The position numbers and the translations under genes are program-made. From assembly GCF_001690495.1 (NCBI RefSeq), contig NZ_LZGS01000038.1:1-64000 (forward strand): a stretch of 64,000 nt of DNA, in the 5' to 3' direction. A model generated the notes under the pieces. It did not search any database and had not been told where the DNA came from. It saw nothing but the letters and a program-made list of their open reading frames with translations. The stretch is from Gilliamella sp. App4-10. GTDB lineage: Bacteria > Pseudomonadota > Gammaproteobacteria > Enterobacterales > Orbaceae. Shown piece by piece: positions 28,594 through 38,145 of the stretch. Positions within the stretch are counted from its first letter, which is position 1. The number at the start of each line of letters is the position of its first letter.

Positions 28594-28609
28594 TGTGATA
28601 AGGATCACT
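28594..28609 (+). promoter_or_regulatory. CRP-cAMP site before the serine transporter
   Basis: TGTGA-TAAGGA-TCACT matches the CRP consensus TGTGA-N6-TCACA in nine of ten key positions. Its centre (28601.5) is about 41.5 nt before the start predicted from a TATTAT -10 at 28631-28636, the class II activator geometry overlapping the -35 region. The E. coli sdaC promoter is known to be CRP-activated. The rest of 28222-28593, upstream of proS and this gene, is AT-rich with no visible gene. Confidence 0.72.
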
Positions 28610-28670
28610 TTGTAATAGTCGTTAAATTGATATTATAGATACAGTATTTTAGATTAAGGAGTAGTACAAG

Positions 28671-29975
28671 ATGAATAAGTTAATGACTAACGAAAATGTA
28701 ACGAATTCAATGAGTGAATCAAAATTACCTAAATGGTGTAAAAGTGATACATTATGGATGCTTAGCCTTTATGGTACTGCGATTGGCGCTGGAGTGCTTT
28801 TTCTACCGATTAATGCGGGCATTGGTGGATTAATTCCATTATTGGTAATGTTGGTTCTTGCTTTTCCAATGACATTTTTTGCCCACCAAGCTTTGTGCCG
28901 TTTTGTATTATCAGGCAAAAGTCGTGAAGGAGATATTACCGTTGTGGTTGAAGAAGCTTTTGGACGCACTGCAGGAAACTGGATAACGGGACTTTATTTT
29001 TTTGCAATTTACCCAATATTATTAGTCTATAGTGTTGGCATTACCAACACGGTAGATAGCTTTATGGTTCATCAACTGGGAATGGAATCACTACCACGAG
29101 CTTTACTTTCATTTTTTTTAGTTGCATTTTTAATGTTAATTGTTCACTTTGGAGAGGAACTTATTGTTAAAGTCATGTCAATATTGGTCTTCCCATTCAT
29201 CGTCATCTTAATGATTTTAGCTTTATTTTTAATACCTGAATGGAATGGAGAAATTTTTGCTAATTTATCTTTTAACAGTAGTGGTAGCGAGGGTGGACAA
29301 AGTATTTTAATGACTCTTTGGTTAGTTATTCCTGTTATGGTGTTTGCCTTTAACCATTCACCAATTATTTCATCTTTAGCGGTAGCTAAACGTAAAGAAT
29401 ATAGTGAAGTTTATGTAGAACCAAAGTGTACTAAAATTATTGCTGCAAGTAATATAATGATGGTTGTGACTGTCATGTTTTTTGTTTTTAGTTGTGCTCT
29501 TTGTTTATCGCCAGCAGAACTTTTAGAAGCAAAAGCTCAAAATATTTCGACGTTATCATATTTGGCTAATCGATTTAATTCACCCGTCATTGAGTACATT
29601 GGTCCGCCAATTGCTTTTATTGCAATGGCTAAATCGTTTTTAGGGCACTATCTAGGCGGTAAAGAAGGTTTTAATGGTATCGTTAGTAAAGTATTACGCA
29701 GTCGTAATAGAACCATTTCAGAAAAGAAGCTTGATAAACTTGCTATTGTATTTATGTTTGTAACGGCATGGGGAGTTGCAACTCTGAACCCAAGTATTTT
29801 AGGGCTGATTGAATCACTTGGTGGTCCAATTTTAGCTATACTGTTGTTCTTGATGCCAATTTATGCAATTCATAAGTTACCAGTATTGGCAAAATATCGA
29901 GGAAAACCAAGTAATGTGTTTATTGTTATTATGGGATTTGTTGCAATTTCAGCTGCTATCTATAATTTATTATAA
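28671..29975 (+). CDS. sdaC: HAAAP-family serine transporter (SdaC-like)
   Basis: A 434-residue inner-membrane transporter of the hydroxy/aromatic amino acid permease family, nearest SdaC, which takes up L-serine with protons. About eleven membrane segments; the first holds GTAIGAGVLFLPINAG, the family signature, with LAFPMTFFAHQAL next. The PVMVFAFNHSPIISSLA segment (near residue 220) is a further SdaC hallmark. AAGGAG precedes the start. The next gene on the strand, sdaA, degrades serine, so this pair imports and burns serine, as in the E. coli sdaC-sdaB operon. The gap to sdaA (312 nt) implies sdaA may also have its own promoter. Confidence 0.9.
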   Translation: MNKLMTNENVTNSMSESKLPKWCKSDTLWMLSLYGTAIGAGVLFLPINAGIGGLIPLLVMLVLAFPMTFFAHQALCRFVLSGKSREGDITVVVEEAFGRTAGNWITGLYFFAIYPILLVYSVGITNTVDSFMVHQLGMESLPRALLSFFLVAFLMLIVHFGEELIVKVMSILVFPFIVILMILALFLIPEWNGEIFANLSFNSSGSEGGQSILMTLWLVIPVMVFAFNHSPIISSLAVAKRKEYSEVYVEPKCTKIIAASNIMMVVTVMFFVFSCALCLSPAELLEAKAQNISTLSYLANRFNSPVIEYIGPPIAFIAMAKSFLGHYLGGKEGFNGIVSKVLRSRNRTISEKKLDKLAIVFMFVTAWGVATLNPSILGLIESLGGPILAILLFLMPIYAIHKLPVLAKYRGKPSNVFIVIMGFVAISAAIYNLL

Positions 29976-30287
29976 ACTTTAGCTAATTGATAATTACTGT
30001 ATTGTTTATTTTATAGATACAATCCGTCGAAATCTGTTGAGGGATAAAATAGTCTATCGGATAAGATAACTTACCTGTAAAATAAACTATAAATAAAGCA
30101 AGTGCTAACAATTAATGGGTATTAATAACTTAATTTTATAATCTAAAAAGTGAAGTTTAAATATCACTATGATAAGTGATGAGTTGTATTGTTACGCTGT
30201 TTGCCAATTAACTAGCACAATTAAGTTTAAAAAGATATAACTAGGCCAGCACGATTAATTTATGTTTGGCATCAACAAGGAAAAAAT
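29976..30287. other. Intergenic region between sdaC-like gene and sdaA
   Basis: Very AT-rich, 312 nt, no coding signal in any frame. A short inverted repeat (ATCAC, 7-nt loop, GTGAT near 30165) is visible. No clear terminator follows sdaC. It presumably holds the sdaA promoter; I could not place it. Confidence 0.5.
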
Positions 30288-31655
30288 ATGAGTTCGGTAT
30301 TTGAAATATTTAAAATCGGTATTGGCCCTTCAAGTTCACATACAGTAGGGCCAATGAGAGCAGGGAAGGCATTCATAGATCAACTAATTAATAATGATAT
30401 GATGTCATCAGTAACAAAAATTGTAGCTGATGTTTATGGTTCTTTGTCATTAACAGGTAAAGGTCATCAAACAGATATTGCTATTATCATGGGCTTAGCG
30501 GGTGAAAAACCTGATACTGTTAATATTGATAATATTCCTATTTTTATCGAAAAATTAAGCCAAACTCAACGTTTACCTATTTATAATAAACGTTATGAAA
30601 TCGACTTTCCTATGGATAGTTGTATGGTGTTTCATTCTAAATTTTTGCCATTACATGAAAACGGCATGACGTTGAGTGCCTATAAAGGTGATACATTACA
30701 CTTTCAAAAAACTTATTATTCCGTTGGAGGTGGTCAGATTGTTGAAGAGGAGCAATTTGGTCTGCAAAAACAAGATACTATAACACTTCCTTATCCATTT
30801 TCTTCTGCTGCACAACTATTAAAACATTGTGAAGATAATTCATTGTCTATTTCTAGTATTATGATGAAAAACGAGTTGCAATTACACTCTTATGAAGAAA
30901 TTGAAGAGTATTTTTCTCGCGTTGGACAGATTGTTTTGGAATGTATCAAACGTGGAATGAATACTGAAGGATTATTACCGGGGCCACTTAAAGTTCCTCG
31001 TCGTGCATTTTCATTATATCGTCAATTATCTAACGCCAAAGATAAGATTATTAGTGATCCAATGGTAATTATTGATTGGGTAAATATGTTTGCGCTTGCA
31101 GTTAGTGAAGAAAATGCAGCAGGTGGAAGAGTGGTTACTGCGCCAACAAATGGTGCATGTGGAATTATACCTGCGGTGCTGGCTTATTATGATAAATTTA
31201 TTAATCCGGTTACGCCTGATATTTATATCCGATTTTTCCTAACTTGTGGCGCAATAGGGCAACTTTATCAAATAAATGCTTCTATTTCTGGTGCCGAGGT
31301 CGGATGTCAAGGGGAAGTTGGTGTTGCTTGTTCTATGGCAGCTGCAGGACTTACTGAACTTTTAGGTGGTAATCCTGAGCAAGTTTGTATGGCAGCAGAA
31401 ATAGCAATGGAGCATAATTTAGGATTGACTTGCGATCCGGTTGCAGGTCAAGTGCAAGTACCTTGTATTGAGCGCAATGCCATTGCTGCAGTAAAATCGA
31501 TAAATGCGACGAGAATGGCTTTAAGACGAATTACTGCGGCAAAAGTATCTTTAGATAAAGTTATTAAAACTATGTATGAAACGGGAAAAGATATGAATGC
31601 AAAATATCGAGAAACATCACGTGGTGGGCTGGCAATTACGGTTCATTGTAATTAA
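30288..31655 (+). CDS. sdaA: L-serine ammonia-lyase (iron-sulfur)
   Basis: The enzyme converts L-serine to pyruvate and ammonia, using a [4Fe-4S] cluster. The 455-residue single-chain protein begins [19 protein letters not shown], the domain 1 signature, and its three cluster-binding cysteines are Cys340, Cys382 and Cys393, in [20 protein letters not shown] and [21 protein letters not shown] is the substrate loop. Equivalent residues in E. coli SdaA are 343, 385 and 396. AAGGAA precedes the ATG. The alternative names sdaA and sdaB cannot be told apart from sequence; next to an SdaC transporter it plays the sdaB part. Its cluster is oxygen-sensitive, suiting low-oxygen life. Confidence 0.95.
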   Translation: MSSVFEIFKIGIGPSSSHTVGPMRAGKAFIDQLINNDMMSSVTKIVADVYGSLSLTGKGHQTDIAIIMGLAGEKPDTVNIDNIPIFIEKLSQTQRLPIYNKRYEIDFPMDSCMVFHSKFLPLHENGMTLSAYKGDTLHFQKTYYSVGGGQIVEEEQFGLQKQDTITLPYPFSSAAQLLKHCEDNSLSISSIMMKNELQLHSYEEIEEYFSRVGQIVLECIKRGMNTEGLLPGPLKVPRRAFSLYRQLSNAKDKIISDPMVIIDWVNMFALAVSEENAAGGRVVTAPTNGACGIIPAVLAYYDKFINPVTPDIYIRFFLTCGAIGQLYQINASISGAEVGCQGEVGVACSMAAAGLTELLGGNPEQVCMAAEIAMEHNLGLTCDPVAGQVQVPCIERNAIAAVKSINATRMALRRITAAKVSLDKVIKTMYETGKDMNAKYRETSRGGLAITVHCN

Positions 31656-31700
31656 GTTGGCATTAATTGCAGTAACAAATTTGCCGATTGAAAAAACGGC

Positions 31701-31727
31701 GAAACATTAAATACAATTTAATGTTTC
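31701..31727. terminator. Terminator between sdaA and the XRE regulator
   Basis: An 11-bp perfect stem (GAAACATTAAA at 31701-31711, TACAA loop, TTTAATGTTTC) covers the end of the convergent XRE gene. A weaker hairpin lies just before it (31682-31706). Confidence 0.55.
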
Positions 31728-32077
31728 CAGCACATGGTGTTAACTTTAGAACGCAAGAAATCATTCTCTGTTAGCACATTTATTTGTTCATTTTTTGCAG
31801 CCCGTTGTTTTCTTTTTCGTTTGGGCTGTTCTGCTGAGGTAATATGGATAACTTCATTATAGGCAAGTAAATTATTAAGCTGATCAAGTTCACCTAGTCC
31901 ACGAAGAACAGAAATTAATGTTTGTAATGTAATAGATTCGCCGTGCTCAATACGTTTTATTGTTGCAATACCAATTTTGGATTTTTTAGCAAGCTCTTGC
32001 TGAGATAAGTTTTTCGCAATTCTTGCTATTTTTATTCTACGGCATAACATAGCAATCATTTCGGTAGATTCATTCAT
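31718..32077 (-). CDS. XRE-family transcriptional regulator (HipB-like)
   Basis: A 119-residue protein with a lambda-repressor-type helix-turn-helix at residues ~12-65: LCRRIKIARIAKNLSQQELA, then IGIATIKRIEHGESITLQTLISVLRGL. The LSQQELA and TIKRIEHGE helices and the following LGELDQLNNLL are usual in the HipB-like regulators that pair with HipA kinases. The rest is a basic stretch (KRKRKQRAAK) and a tail ending CWKH. No HipA-like kinase is adjacent, so this is a stand-alone regulator; targets unknown. The ATG at 32077 is chosen over an earlier one because AAGGAT lies 5 nt upstream. Confidence 0.85.
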   Translation of the reverse strand: MNESTEMIAMLCRRIKIARIAKNLSQQELAKKSKIGIATIKRIEHGESITLQTLISVLRGLGELDQLNNLLAYNEVIHITSAEQPKRKRKQRAAKNEQINVLTENDFLRSKVNTMCWKH

Positions 32078-32152
32078 GAAATATCCTTCTTGTATGATAT
32101 GCCACACCACACGATGTGGCATGTTGCATATTGCTATTAAGCTGTTATTAGA

Positions 32153-33538
32153 TTAGTGGTTATTTTCTTGATTTTTGATTTGTTGTTTTTTTAAGCTTTC
32201 TAAAATCTTTTTATGGATTCCATTAAAATCACCATTACTCATAATTAAAATTGCATCTGTTGGTCGAGTTGATTTTGTGATCATTTCAACAAGTAAATCA
32301 ATATCGCCGGTCCAGTAAGCTGGCTGAATACAAGCTTCAACCACATCGGCTACTAACCAAGACAGATGTTCAGGTTGGAAGATGAAGATCTCGTCAGCAC
32401 GCCCAAGTACTGGTGCTAGCTCATCTTTAGAAATCCCTAATTTCATCGTGTTTGAGCGGGGTTCAAGTACCGCCAAAATGCGACGATTAGCTCCGATTTT
32501 ACTACGTAATGCTTCTAATGTTGCTAAAATTGCAGTTGGGTGATGGGCAAAGTCGTCATAGATTTCGATATTATTAATTTCACCGTAAAGTTCTAACCGT
32601 CTTTTGGCATTAACAAACGAACCTAATGCTAAACAAGCATCCACAGGATCAATCCCCACATTGTGGGCTGCTGCGATTGCCATTAATGCATTATGCATAT
32701 TATGTTCTCCCACTAATGAATATTTTACTTCGCCTATTTTTTTATTGTTATAGTACACAGCAAAATGGCTTGCATCGTTATTTATACGTTGTGCTAACCA
32801 ACCAACTTTTGATTCAGTAAATGTTTGTTTGCTCCAGCAGCCTTTAGCTAATACTTGTTTTAAATTTACATCTTCTTGTGGTGCAATAATCAGCCCTTTG
32901 CCGGGCACTAAACGAACTAGATGGTGGAACTGTTTTTGAATTGAATTAAGATCATCAAAAATATCTGCATGGTCAAATTCTAAATTGTTCATGATAAGTG
33001 TTTTAGGGCAGTAGTGCATGAATTTTGAACGTTTATCAAAGAACGAGCAATCATATTCATCCGCTTCAATAACAAAATAGTGACCTTCCCCTAATCTTGC
33101 TGATACATCAAAATTACCTGGTACGCCACCAATAACAAAACCTTGTTTATAATCTTGTTTTTCTAAAATCCAATTGACCATACCTGCGGTTGTTGTTTTA
33201 CCATGAGTTCCTGCAACAGCAATGACCCAACGATCGCATAATACATTATCATGTAACCATTGAGGGGCTGAAATATAAGGAATGTCATTGTCTAATATAT
33301 ATTCAACGCAAGGGTTACCTCTTGATAGAGCATTGCCTATGATGACTAAATCAGGTGAAGATGATAATTGTGATGGATCATATCCTTCAATGATATCAAT
33401 ATGTTCTTTTTGTAAAAGTGTACTCATTGGTGGATAAATGTTTTTATCTGAACCTGTTACTTTATGTCCTAGAGAACGGGCTATTAATGCAATTCCAGCC
33501 ATAAATGTGCCACAAATTCCAAGAATATGAATATTCAT
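32153..33538 (-). CDS. mpl: UDP-N-acetylmuramate:tripeptide ligase Mpl
   Basis: Mpl attaches recycled murein tripeptide (L-Ala-gamma-D-Glu-meso-DAP) to UDP-MurNAc, feeding peptidoglycan recycling. The 461-residue protein has the Mur-ligase order: MNIHILGICGTFMAG at the start, AVAGTHGKTTTAGM as the ATP P-loop (near 110), IEADEYDCSFFDKRSKF for the metal-binding Glu, NNLEFDHADIF, and DDFAHHPTAI near residue 328, all hallmarks of Mpl over MurC. AGGAT precedes the ATG. It is the first of four consecutive - strand genes and lies in a separate unit from recJ. Confidence 0.95.
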   Translation of the reverse strand: MNIHILGICGTFMAGIALIARSLGHKVTGSDKNIYPPMSTLLQKEHIDIIEGYDPSQLSSSPDLVIIGNALSRGNPCVEYILDNDIPYISAPQWLHDNVLCDRWVIAVAGTHGKTTTAGMVNWILEKQDYKQGFVIGGVPGNFDVSARLGEGHYFVIEADEYDCSFFDKRSKFMHYCPKTLIMNNLEFDHADIFDDLNSIQKQFHHLVRLVPGKGLIIAPQEDVNLKQVLAKGCWSKQTFTESKVGWLAQRINNDASHFAVYYNNKKIGEVKYSLVGEHNMHNALMAIAAAHNVGIDPVDACLALGSFVNAKRRLELYGEINNIEIYDDFAHHPTAILATLEALRSKIGANRRILAVLEPRSNTMKLGISKDELAPVLGRADEIFIFQPEHLSWLVADVVEACIQPAYWTGDIDLLVEMITKSTRPTDAILIMSNGDFNGIHKKILESLKKQQIKNQENNH

Positions 33539-33657
33539 TTTGAATCCTCAACGTTGTATAAATTCTATATCGATGATGTAGGGTAATCATTGTTGATTTG
33601 ACCGGCAATCAGATGTAAATTCAGCGTGATTTTGCAATTATAATCGATTCTAGTTGC

Positions 33658-35394
33658 TTATGCGATAGGCCATAGATGTCTAATCAGTAATTGTGGTGCT
33701 TGGTTGCCGCGAAATTCATCTACATCTAAATGATAAACGATTTTTACTTTTTTTATCGTTTTATCAGGCCATTCTTGTCTATTGACATTAAAAAATACCC
33801 CTTCAATAAGTGGACCGCCATTTTGAGGTTCTAATACTAATTTAAGGTGTTTTTCTGCCAATAATCGTTGTTGATGAATAATAAATTCACCATCAAAAGT
33901 TGGTGTACAAAACCCTTCTCCCCATGGACCTGATTCTTTTAACTGTTTAGCGATTTCGTAAGTAAAATATTGACTATCTATTTCACCATCGGTTTCAATG
34001 ATAGGTTCTAGTAGCTCCGGTTTTAATCGCATATCTAAAAGTGTTATAAAGCTACTTTTAAAACGTTCTAAATCTTCTTCGCGTATGGTTAATCCAACAG
34101 CCATTGCGTGTCCACCAAAACTGACAATTAAATTAGGTTGTTGCTGACTTAATTCATCAATAAGATCACGCAGATGAACGCCCTGAATTGAGCGCCCAGA
34201 ACCTTTTAAAAAACCATCTTGTGTTGAGGCAAATGATATAACTGGTCGATAATATTTATCTTTTAAACGAGTAGATAGTATTCCAATAATGCCTTGATGC
34301 CACTCAGGATGATAAAACACGAGCGAGTTAGGAATTGATGTGTTTTGTTTTTCAATTTTTTGAATAAACGATAAAGCCTCTTTATGCATTGTTTGTTCAA
34401 TTATCTTTCGATCGTTATTGAGATTATCAAGATCAGTAGCTTTGCTGATTGCTGAATCATAATTATCACAAAGTAATAATTGAACACCTAATGCCATATT
34501 ATCCATTCTGCCCGCTGCGTTTAATCGCGGGGCGATATAAAAAGCTAAATCGGTTGAAGTAAAAGAAGTTGGATCCTTTTTAGCTATATGCAATAAGGCT
34601 TTGATTCCTTCACAACTATAACCAGCTCGGATTCTATTTACACCCTGATGAACTAAAATACGATTATTATGATCAAGTTTAACTACGTCAGCAATAGTAC
34701 CTAACGCAACTAAATCTAATAAATTTGCCAGATTATATTCGATCAAATTATTATCAACGAACCAATTCTCTTGTCGTAATTTTGCGCGTAAAGCCATTAT
34801 AAAGTAAAAAGCCACACCAACTCCAGCTAAATGCTTAGATGGAAAAACACAATTAGGTAAATTAGGATTTATTATGGCATCAGCATTAGGTAACCGTTCT
34901 GGGCATAAATGGTGATCAGTAATAATGACCGACAAGTTTGATTGCTTCGCAAATTCAACAGCGTCAACAGCGGAAATTCCGTTGTCAACAGTAATAATAA
35001 GCCTGGCTTTTTGTGAAATAGCTTTTTTAACAACTGAAACACTTAACCCATATCCATCGTCAAAGCGATCTGGAATGATATAATCAACAAATCGGCAACC
35101 CATATTTTTAAGTGCTTTGACAGTTAATGCGGTGCTTGTGGCACCATCAGTATCAAAATCGCCAACAATCATAATCTGTTCATTATTCTTCATTGCTAAA
35201 TAAAGAATTTCAACGGCTTTTTCAATACCTTCTAATTTATCGTAATGGCACAGATTGCGTGTGGTATAGTCCAGTTCTTGCATGCTAGTAACCCCACGCA
35301 AAGCATAGATCCGCTGTAATAATAACGGAATATCTTCAGGAAATTCTGGATATACTTCATCTAATTTGCGACGAATTATTCTATTTCTTTTCAT
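33658..35394 (-). CDS. recJ: Single-stranded-DNA exonuclease RecJ
   Basis: RecJ degrades single-stranded DNA from the 5' end in recombination and mismatch repair. The 578-residue protein (E. coli 577) has the DHH phosphoesterase motifs in order: IVGDFDTDGATSTAL (motif I), ITVDNGISAVD (II), ITDHHLCPE (III, the DHH itself), NPNLPNC, then the DHHA1 domain with APRLNAAGRMDN and, later, SFGGHAMAVGLTI. The start has a weak ribosome site. It follows dsbC by 72 nt in the standard recJ-dsbC-xerD order. MutH at 49639 suggests full methyl-directed repair, in which RecJ can take part. Confidence 0.97.
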   Translation of the reverse strand: MKRNRIIRRKLDEVYPEFPEDIPLLLQRIYALRGVTSMQELDYTTRNLCHYDKLEGIEKAVEILYLAMKNNEQIMIVGDFDTDGATSTALTVKALKNMGCRFVDYIIPDRFDDGYGLSVSVVKKAISQKARLIITVDNGISAVDAVEFAKQSNLSVIITDHHLCPERLPNADAIINPNLPNCVFPSKHLAGVGVAFYFIMALRAKLRQENWFVDNNLIEYNLANLLDLVALGTIADVVKLDHNNRILVHQGVNRIRAGYSCEGIKALLHIAKKDPTSFTSTDLAFYIAPRLNAAGRMDNMALGVQLLLCDNYDSAISKATDLDNLNNDRKIIEQTMHKEALSFIQKIEKQNTSIPNSLVFYHPEWHQGIIGILSTRLKDKYYRPVISFASTQDGFLKGSGRSIQGVHLRDLIDELSQQQPNLIVSFGGHAMAVGLTIREEDLERFKSSFITLLDMRLKPELLEPIIETDGEIDSQYFTYEIAKQLKESGPWGEGFCTPTFDGEFIIHQQRLLAEKHLKLVLEPQNGGPLIEGVFFNVNRQEWPDKTIKKVKIVYHLDVDEFRGNQAPQLLIRHLWPIA

Positions 35395-35466
35395 ATTTTA
35401 TATGTTAGTGCATTTGTACTAACATGTATTTTTACCTTATATTTAAATTTCAATAGCGATAAAAGT

Positions 35467-36174
35467 CTAATTATTATTTGGTTTTTTATCTAAAACTTTA
35501 ATTAATTTATCTGCTGGCACATAACCTGAAACAAGCTGTCCATTAGGTAAAACAATTGCTGGTGTTCCACTAATTCCAAGTTTCTTACCAACATTAAATT
35601 GTTGTGTTACATAAGGTATCATGCTACTTGCTGGTGAAATTGTATTACCTTTATATGCATTTTCAAATGCTGCTTTGCGGTTAGCCATGCTCCAAATAGA
35701 TTGCATATTTTTACCAACTTCACTATCGGCTCCGGCTCGAGGAAATGCGAAATAGTGTACTGAAATACCCGCTTCTAAATATTTATCGATATTCTCGTGT
35801 AGTAGTTTACAGTAATGGCAAGTGTAATCAGTAAAGACAGAAATGATATATTTTTCATTATTAGCTTTATAAACAATAGCATCTTTTTCAATTGATTTCA
35901 TTAGATTAAGATTGATACTATTGGCAATGTTTTCAGGTTCATCACCTTGTACGTCATAAATAGAGCCTTGAATTAAATATTTACCATTTTCTGTAACATA
36001 TAAAATACCTTCAGGCGTAATAACACTTTTAAATCCTTGAATTGGACTATCATTAATTTTTAATTCTTTGCTATCGTAACCCAGTTTATTTAAAGAATTT
36101 ATAATATCAGTATTATTTGCTAATACTGAAGTTGAAATTAAAGCTAACCCTAAACATAAAACTAATCTTTTCAT
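35467..36174 (-). CDS. dsbC: Periplasmic thiol:disulfide isomerase DsbC
   Basis: DsbC shuffles wrong disulfides in the periplasm and is kept reduced by DsbD. The 235-residue precursor has a signal peptide (MKRLVLCLGLALISTSVLA, cut after ALA-like sequence), an N-terminal dimerisation domain (to ~residue 75), and a thioredoxin domain with the active-site CxxC in TDYTCHYCKLLH (near 116). The cis-proline loop G-T-P-A-I-V-L is near residue 205. AAGGAT precedes the ATG. It lies between xerD and recJ in the usual order. Confidence 0.95.
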   Translation of the reverse strand: MKRLVLCLGLALISTSVLANNTDIINSLNKLGYDSKELKINDSPIQGFKSVITPEGILYVTENGKYLIQGSIYDVQGDEPENIANSINLNLMKSIEKDAIVYKANNEKYIISVFTDYTCHYCKLLHENIDKYLEAGISVHYFAFPRAGADSEVGKNMQSIWSMANRKAAFENAYKGNTISPASSMIPYVTQQFNVGKKLGISGTPAIVLPNGQLVSGYVPADKLIKVLDKKPNNN

Positions 36175-36199
36175 TCAATTATCCTTATTTTTTCGAGCA

Positions 36200-37114
36200 T
36201 TATGCTCGTGGATGATGTTTACTGTGTAACTGTTTTAATCGTTCTGTCGCCACATGTGTATAAATTTGTGTAGTTGATAAACTACTGTGCCCAAGCAACA
36301 TTTGTACAACACGCAAATCTGCGCCGTGATTAAGTAGATGCGTTGCGAAAGCATGTCGAAGCACATGAGGTGAAAGCGCTTCAATATTGATACCGGTTAG
36401 TATGGCATAATATTTAATTCTATGCCAGAATGTCTGTCGTGTCATTTTTTTGCCTAATCGGCTTGGGAAAATTACATCTATAGGGCCTGTTTTTAGAAGA
36501 TTGTTTCTAGCATATTTAAAATAATATTCAAGCCAGTAAACTGCTTCTTCACCAAGTGGTACTAAACGTTCTTTATTACCTTTACCTATCACTCTTACAA
36601 CCCCTTGGCGTATACTAACATCACTAAGTTCTAAATTCACTAACTCAGAGACACGTAAACCTGTGGCATAAAGCACTTCTAACATTGCTTTATCTCGAAG
36701 TTCAATGGGATCTTCTATACTTGGTGCTTCAAGTAGTGCATCAACCTGTGATTCAGTTAAATCTTTAGGTAATTTTTTTGGAAGCTTGGGGGATGACAAC
36801 ATCGCAGAGGGATTATCTGTTCGATAATTTTCTTGATATAAATATTGGAAAAAACGTTTAGTTGCGCTAAGTAAACGTGCTGAACTACTTGCTTTATACC
36901 CATCTTTTACTCGCTGCATTAAAAAGTGTTGTAAATTAAACGTTTGGGCATTCAAAAGTGTGGCATTTTGCTGTTGCAAAGATTGACTTAATACCAACAA
37001 ATCAAGTCTATAAGATTCAATCGTATTTTCAGCTAAGTTTCTTTCTAACCATAATGAATCTAAAAACCTTTCTATTAGCATTTTATTTTGTTCTAGTGTG
37101 TCTTGGTTAGACAT
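36200..37114 (-). CDS. xerD: Site-specific tyrosine recombinase XerD
   Basis: XerD with XerC resolves chromosome dimers at dif under FtsK control. The 304-residue protein has an N-terminal SAM-like core-binding domain and a catalytic domain with all active residues in context: R in ATGLRVSELV, K in IGKGNKERLVPLG, H-x-x-R in SPHVLRHAFATHLLNHGADL, H in LLGHSSLSTTQIYTH, whose Tyr is the nucleophile. It matches XerD rather than XerC (MLEVLYATGLRVSELVNL, TRQTFWHRIKYYA). A start at 37123 would add three residues, but only the ATG at 37114 has properly spaced AGAG. No dif site is seen in the window. Confidence 0.95.
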   Translation of the reverse strand: MSNQDTLEQNKMLIERFLDSLWLERNLAENTIESYRLDLLVLSQSLQQQNATLLNAQTFNLQHFLMQRVKDGYKASSSARLLSATKRFFQYLYQENYRTDNPSAMLSSPKLPKKLPKDLTESQVDALLEAPSIEDPIELRDKAMLEVLYATGLRVSELVNLELSDVSIRQGVVRVIGKGNKERLVPLGEEAVYWLEYYFKYARNNLLKTGPIDVIFPSRLGKKMTRQTFWHRIKYYAILTGINIEALSPHVLRHAFATHLLNHGADLRVVQMLLGHSSLSTTQIYTHVATERLKQLHSKHHPRA

Positions 37115-37429
37115 TAAAATCATCTCTACATTCTATTTATTTCTAACATTATATACTAACTGTCAATAAGTTGCAGTTTTGGGCAATAAGTTATTTTTTA
37201 TAACAGCTGTAGTACTTTATGTATAGTCCTTATATTCATATAAATCTTTATTAAAAAGTAGTATTTTATACGGAAACGCCATATTTTTGAAATTTTTCGA
37301 CAATCATTATTAGATAGATTAATTTAATGCATTATTGTAAATTTTTATTTTATTTATTAAATAATTACTATATACTGCACTTTTTTGGTTATTTTTTACA
37401 ATTTTCACTATTTATGGTTGAAGAGAATT
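37115..37429. other. Intergenic region between xerD and the Pr6Pr gene
   Basis: A 315-nt divergent gap, strongly AT-rich, with no coding signal. It must hold promoters for the xerD-dsbC-recJ unit and for the membrane-protein gene. Candidate TATACT-like -10s are numerous and I cannot choose one. Confidence 0.4.
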
Positions 37430-38056
37430 ATGTTAAAGCGAATTGTTAATCTTTTTATTGCTCTGTTTGCTATCTCTATTATTGCCATGGAAACTTGTAT
37501 TTATTGGCACACTAAGTTTCATCTTTGGCACCCAGATTCTTCAATACAACGATTAATTTATTATTATAGTTTCTTTACAGTTTTATCAAATTTAATGCTG
37601 GCATTGAGTTGTTTTTGTTTAGCTATCAATCCTAATTGCAATCAATATAGTTTTAAAGTACTTCGTTTGAATAGTTTGATTGGCGTTACTATAACTGCTG
37701 TTGTATATAACTTAGCGGCAAGAGATATTCATGTACCACCTAATATGTTACTGAAAATTGCTAATGAGAGTTTACATGTTGTCATTCCCGCTTTGGGTTT
37801 ATTAAGTTGGTTTATTTGGGGACCATTTCGAAGAATTGATTTAAAAGTCTTTATGGGGTCGTTATTGTCGATGATTGGATATGGCATTTATATTTTTATT
37901 CGAGGTCATTATACCAATCAATATCCTTATCGATTTATTAACGTTGTGCAAATAGGATATCCTCAAGCACTGTTAGGTGTGAGTCAGGTTTTTTTGTTGT
38001 TTTTTCTATTAGCCTTTTTATATTGGATGATTGAATGCTTAAGAAGTCGAAAATAA
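37430..38056 (+). CDS. Pr6Pr-family membrane protein
   Basis: A 208-residue integral membrane protein with about six hydrophobic segments. Features of the Pr6Pr (FAR-17a/AIG1-like) family are seen: an early FFTVLSNLMLALS block, NLAARDIHVPP, then NESLHVVIPALGLLSWFIWGP, and finally HYTNQYPYRFINVVQIGYPQ. The family's function in bacteria is unknown; eukaryotic relatives hydrolyse fatty-acid esters of hydroxy fatty acids. The ATG at 37430, with AAGAGA just upstream, is preferred over an earlier TTG. It stands alone, ending at a terminator shared with the convergent lacD. Confidence 0.75.
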   Translation: MLKRIVNLFIALFAISIIAMETCIYWHTKFHLWHPDSSIQRLIYYYSFFTVLSNLMLALSCFCLAINPNCNQYSFKVLRLNSLIGVTITAVVYNLAARDIHVPPNMLLKIANESLHVVIPALGLLSWFIWGPFRRIDLKVFMGSLLSMIGYGIYIFIRGHYTNQYPYRFINVVQIGYPQALLGVSQVFLLFFLLAFLYWMIECLRSRK

Positions 38057-38078
38057 AACTGTACATTATTACAAGAGA

Positions 38079-38115
38079 GAACAGGGAAAATAGGAATAAA
38101 ACCCCTGTTCTTTTT
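38079..38115 (+). terminator. Rho-independent terminator after the Pr6Pr gene
   Basis: An 8-bp perfect stem (GAACAGGG at 38079-38086 with CCCTGTTC at 38103-38110), loop of 16 nt, then TTTTTG. It lies between convergent genes. Confidence 0.75.
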
Positions 38116-38145
38116 GTTATTAATTATTTTAGATAGTTATGCTAA

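Noticed and set aside
31718-32077. Toxin-antitoxin pair around the XRE gene
   Set aside because: Neighbours are sdaA and mpl; no small toxin-like or HipA-like gene lies next to it.
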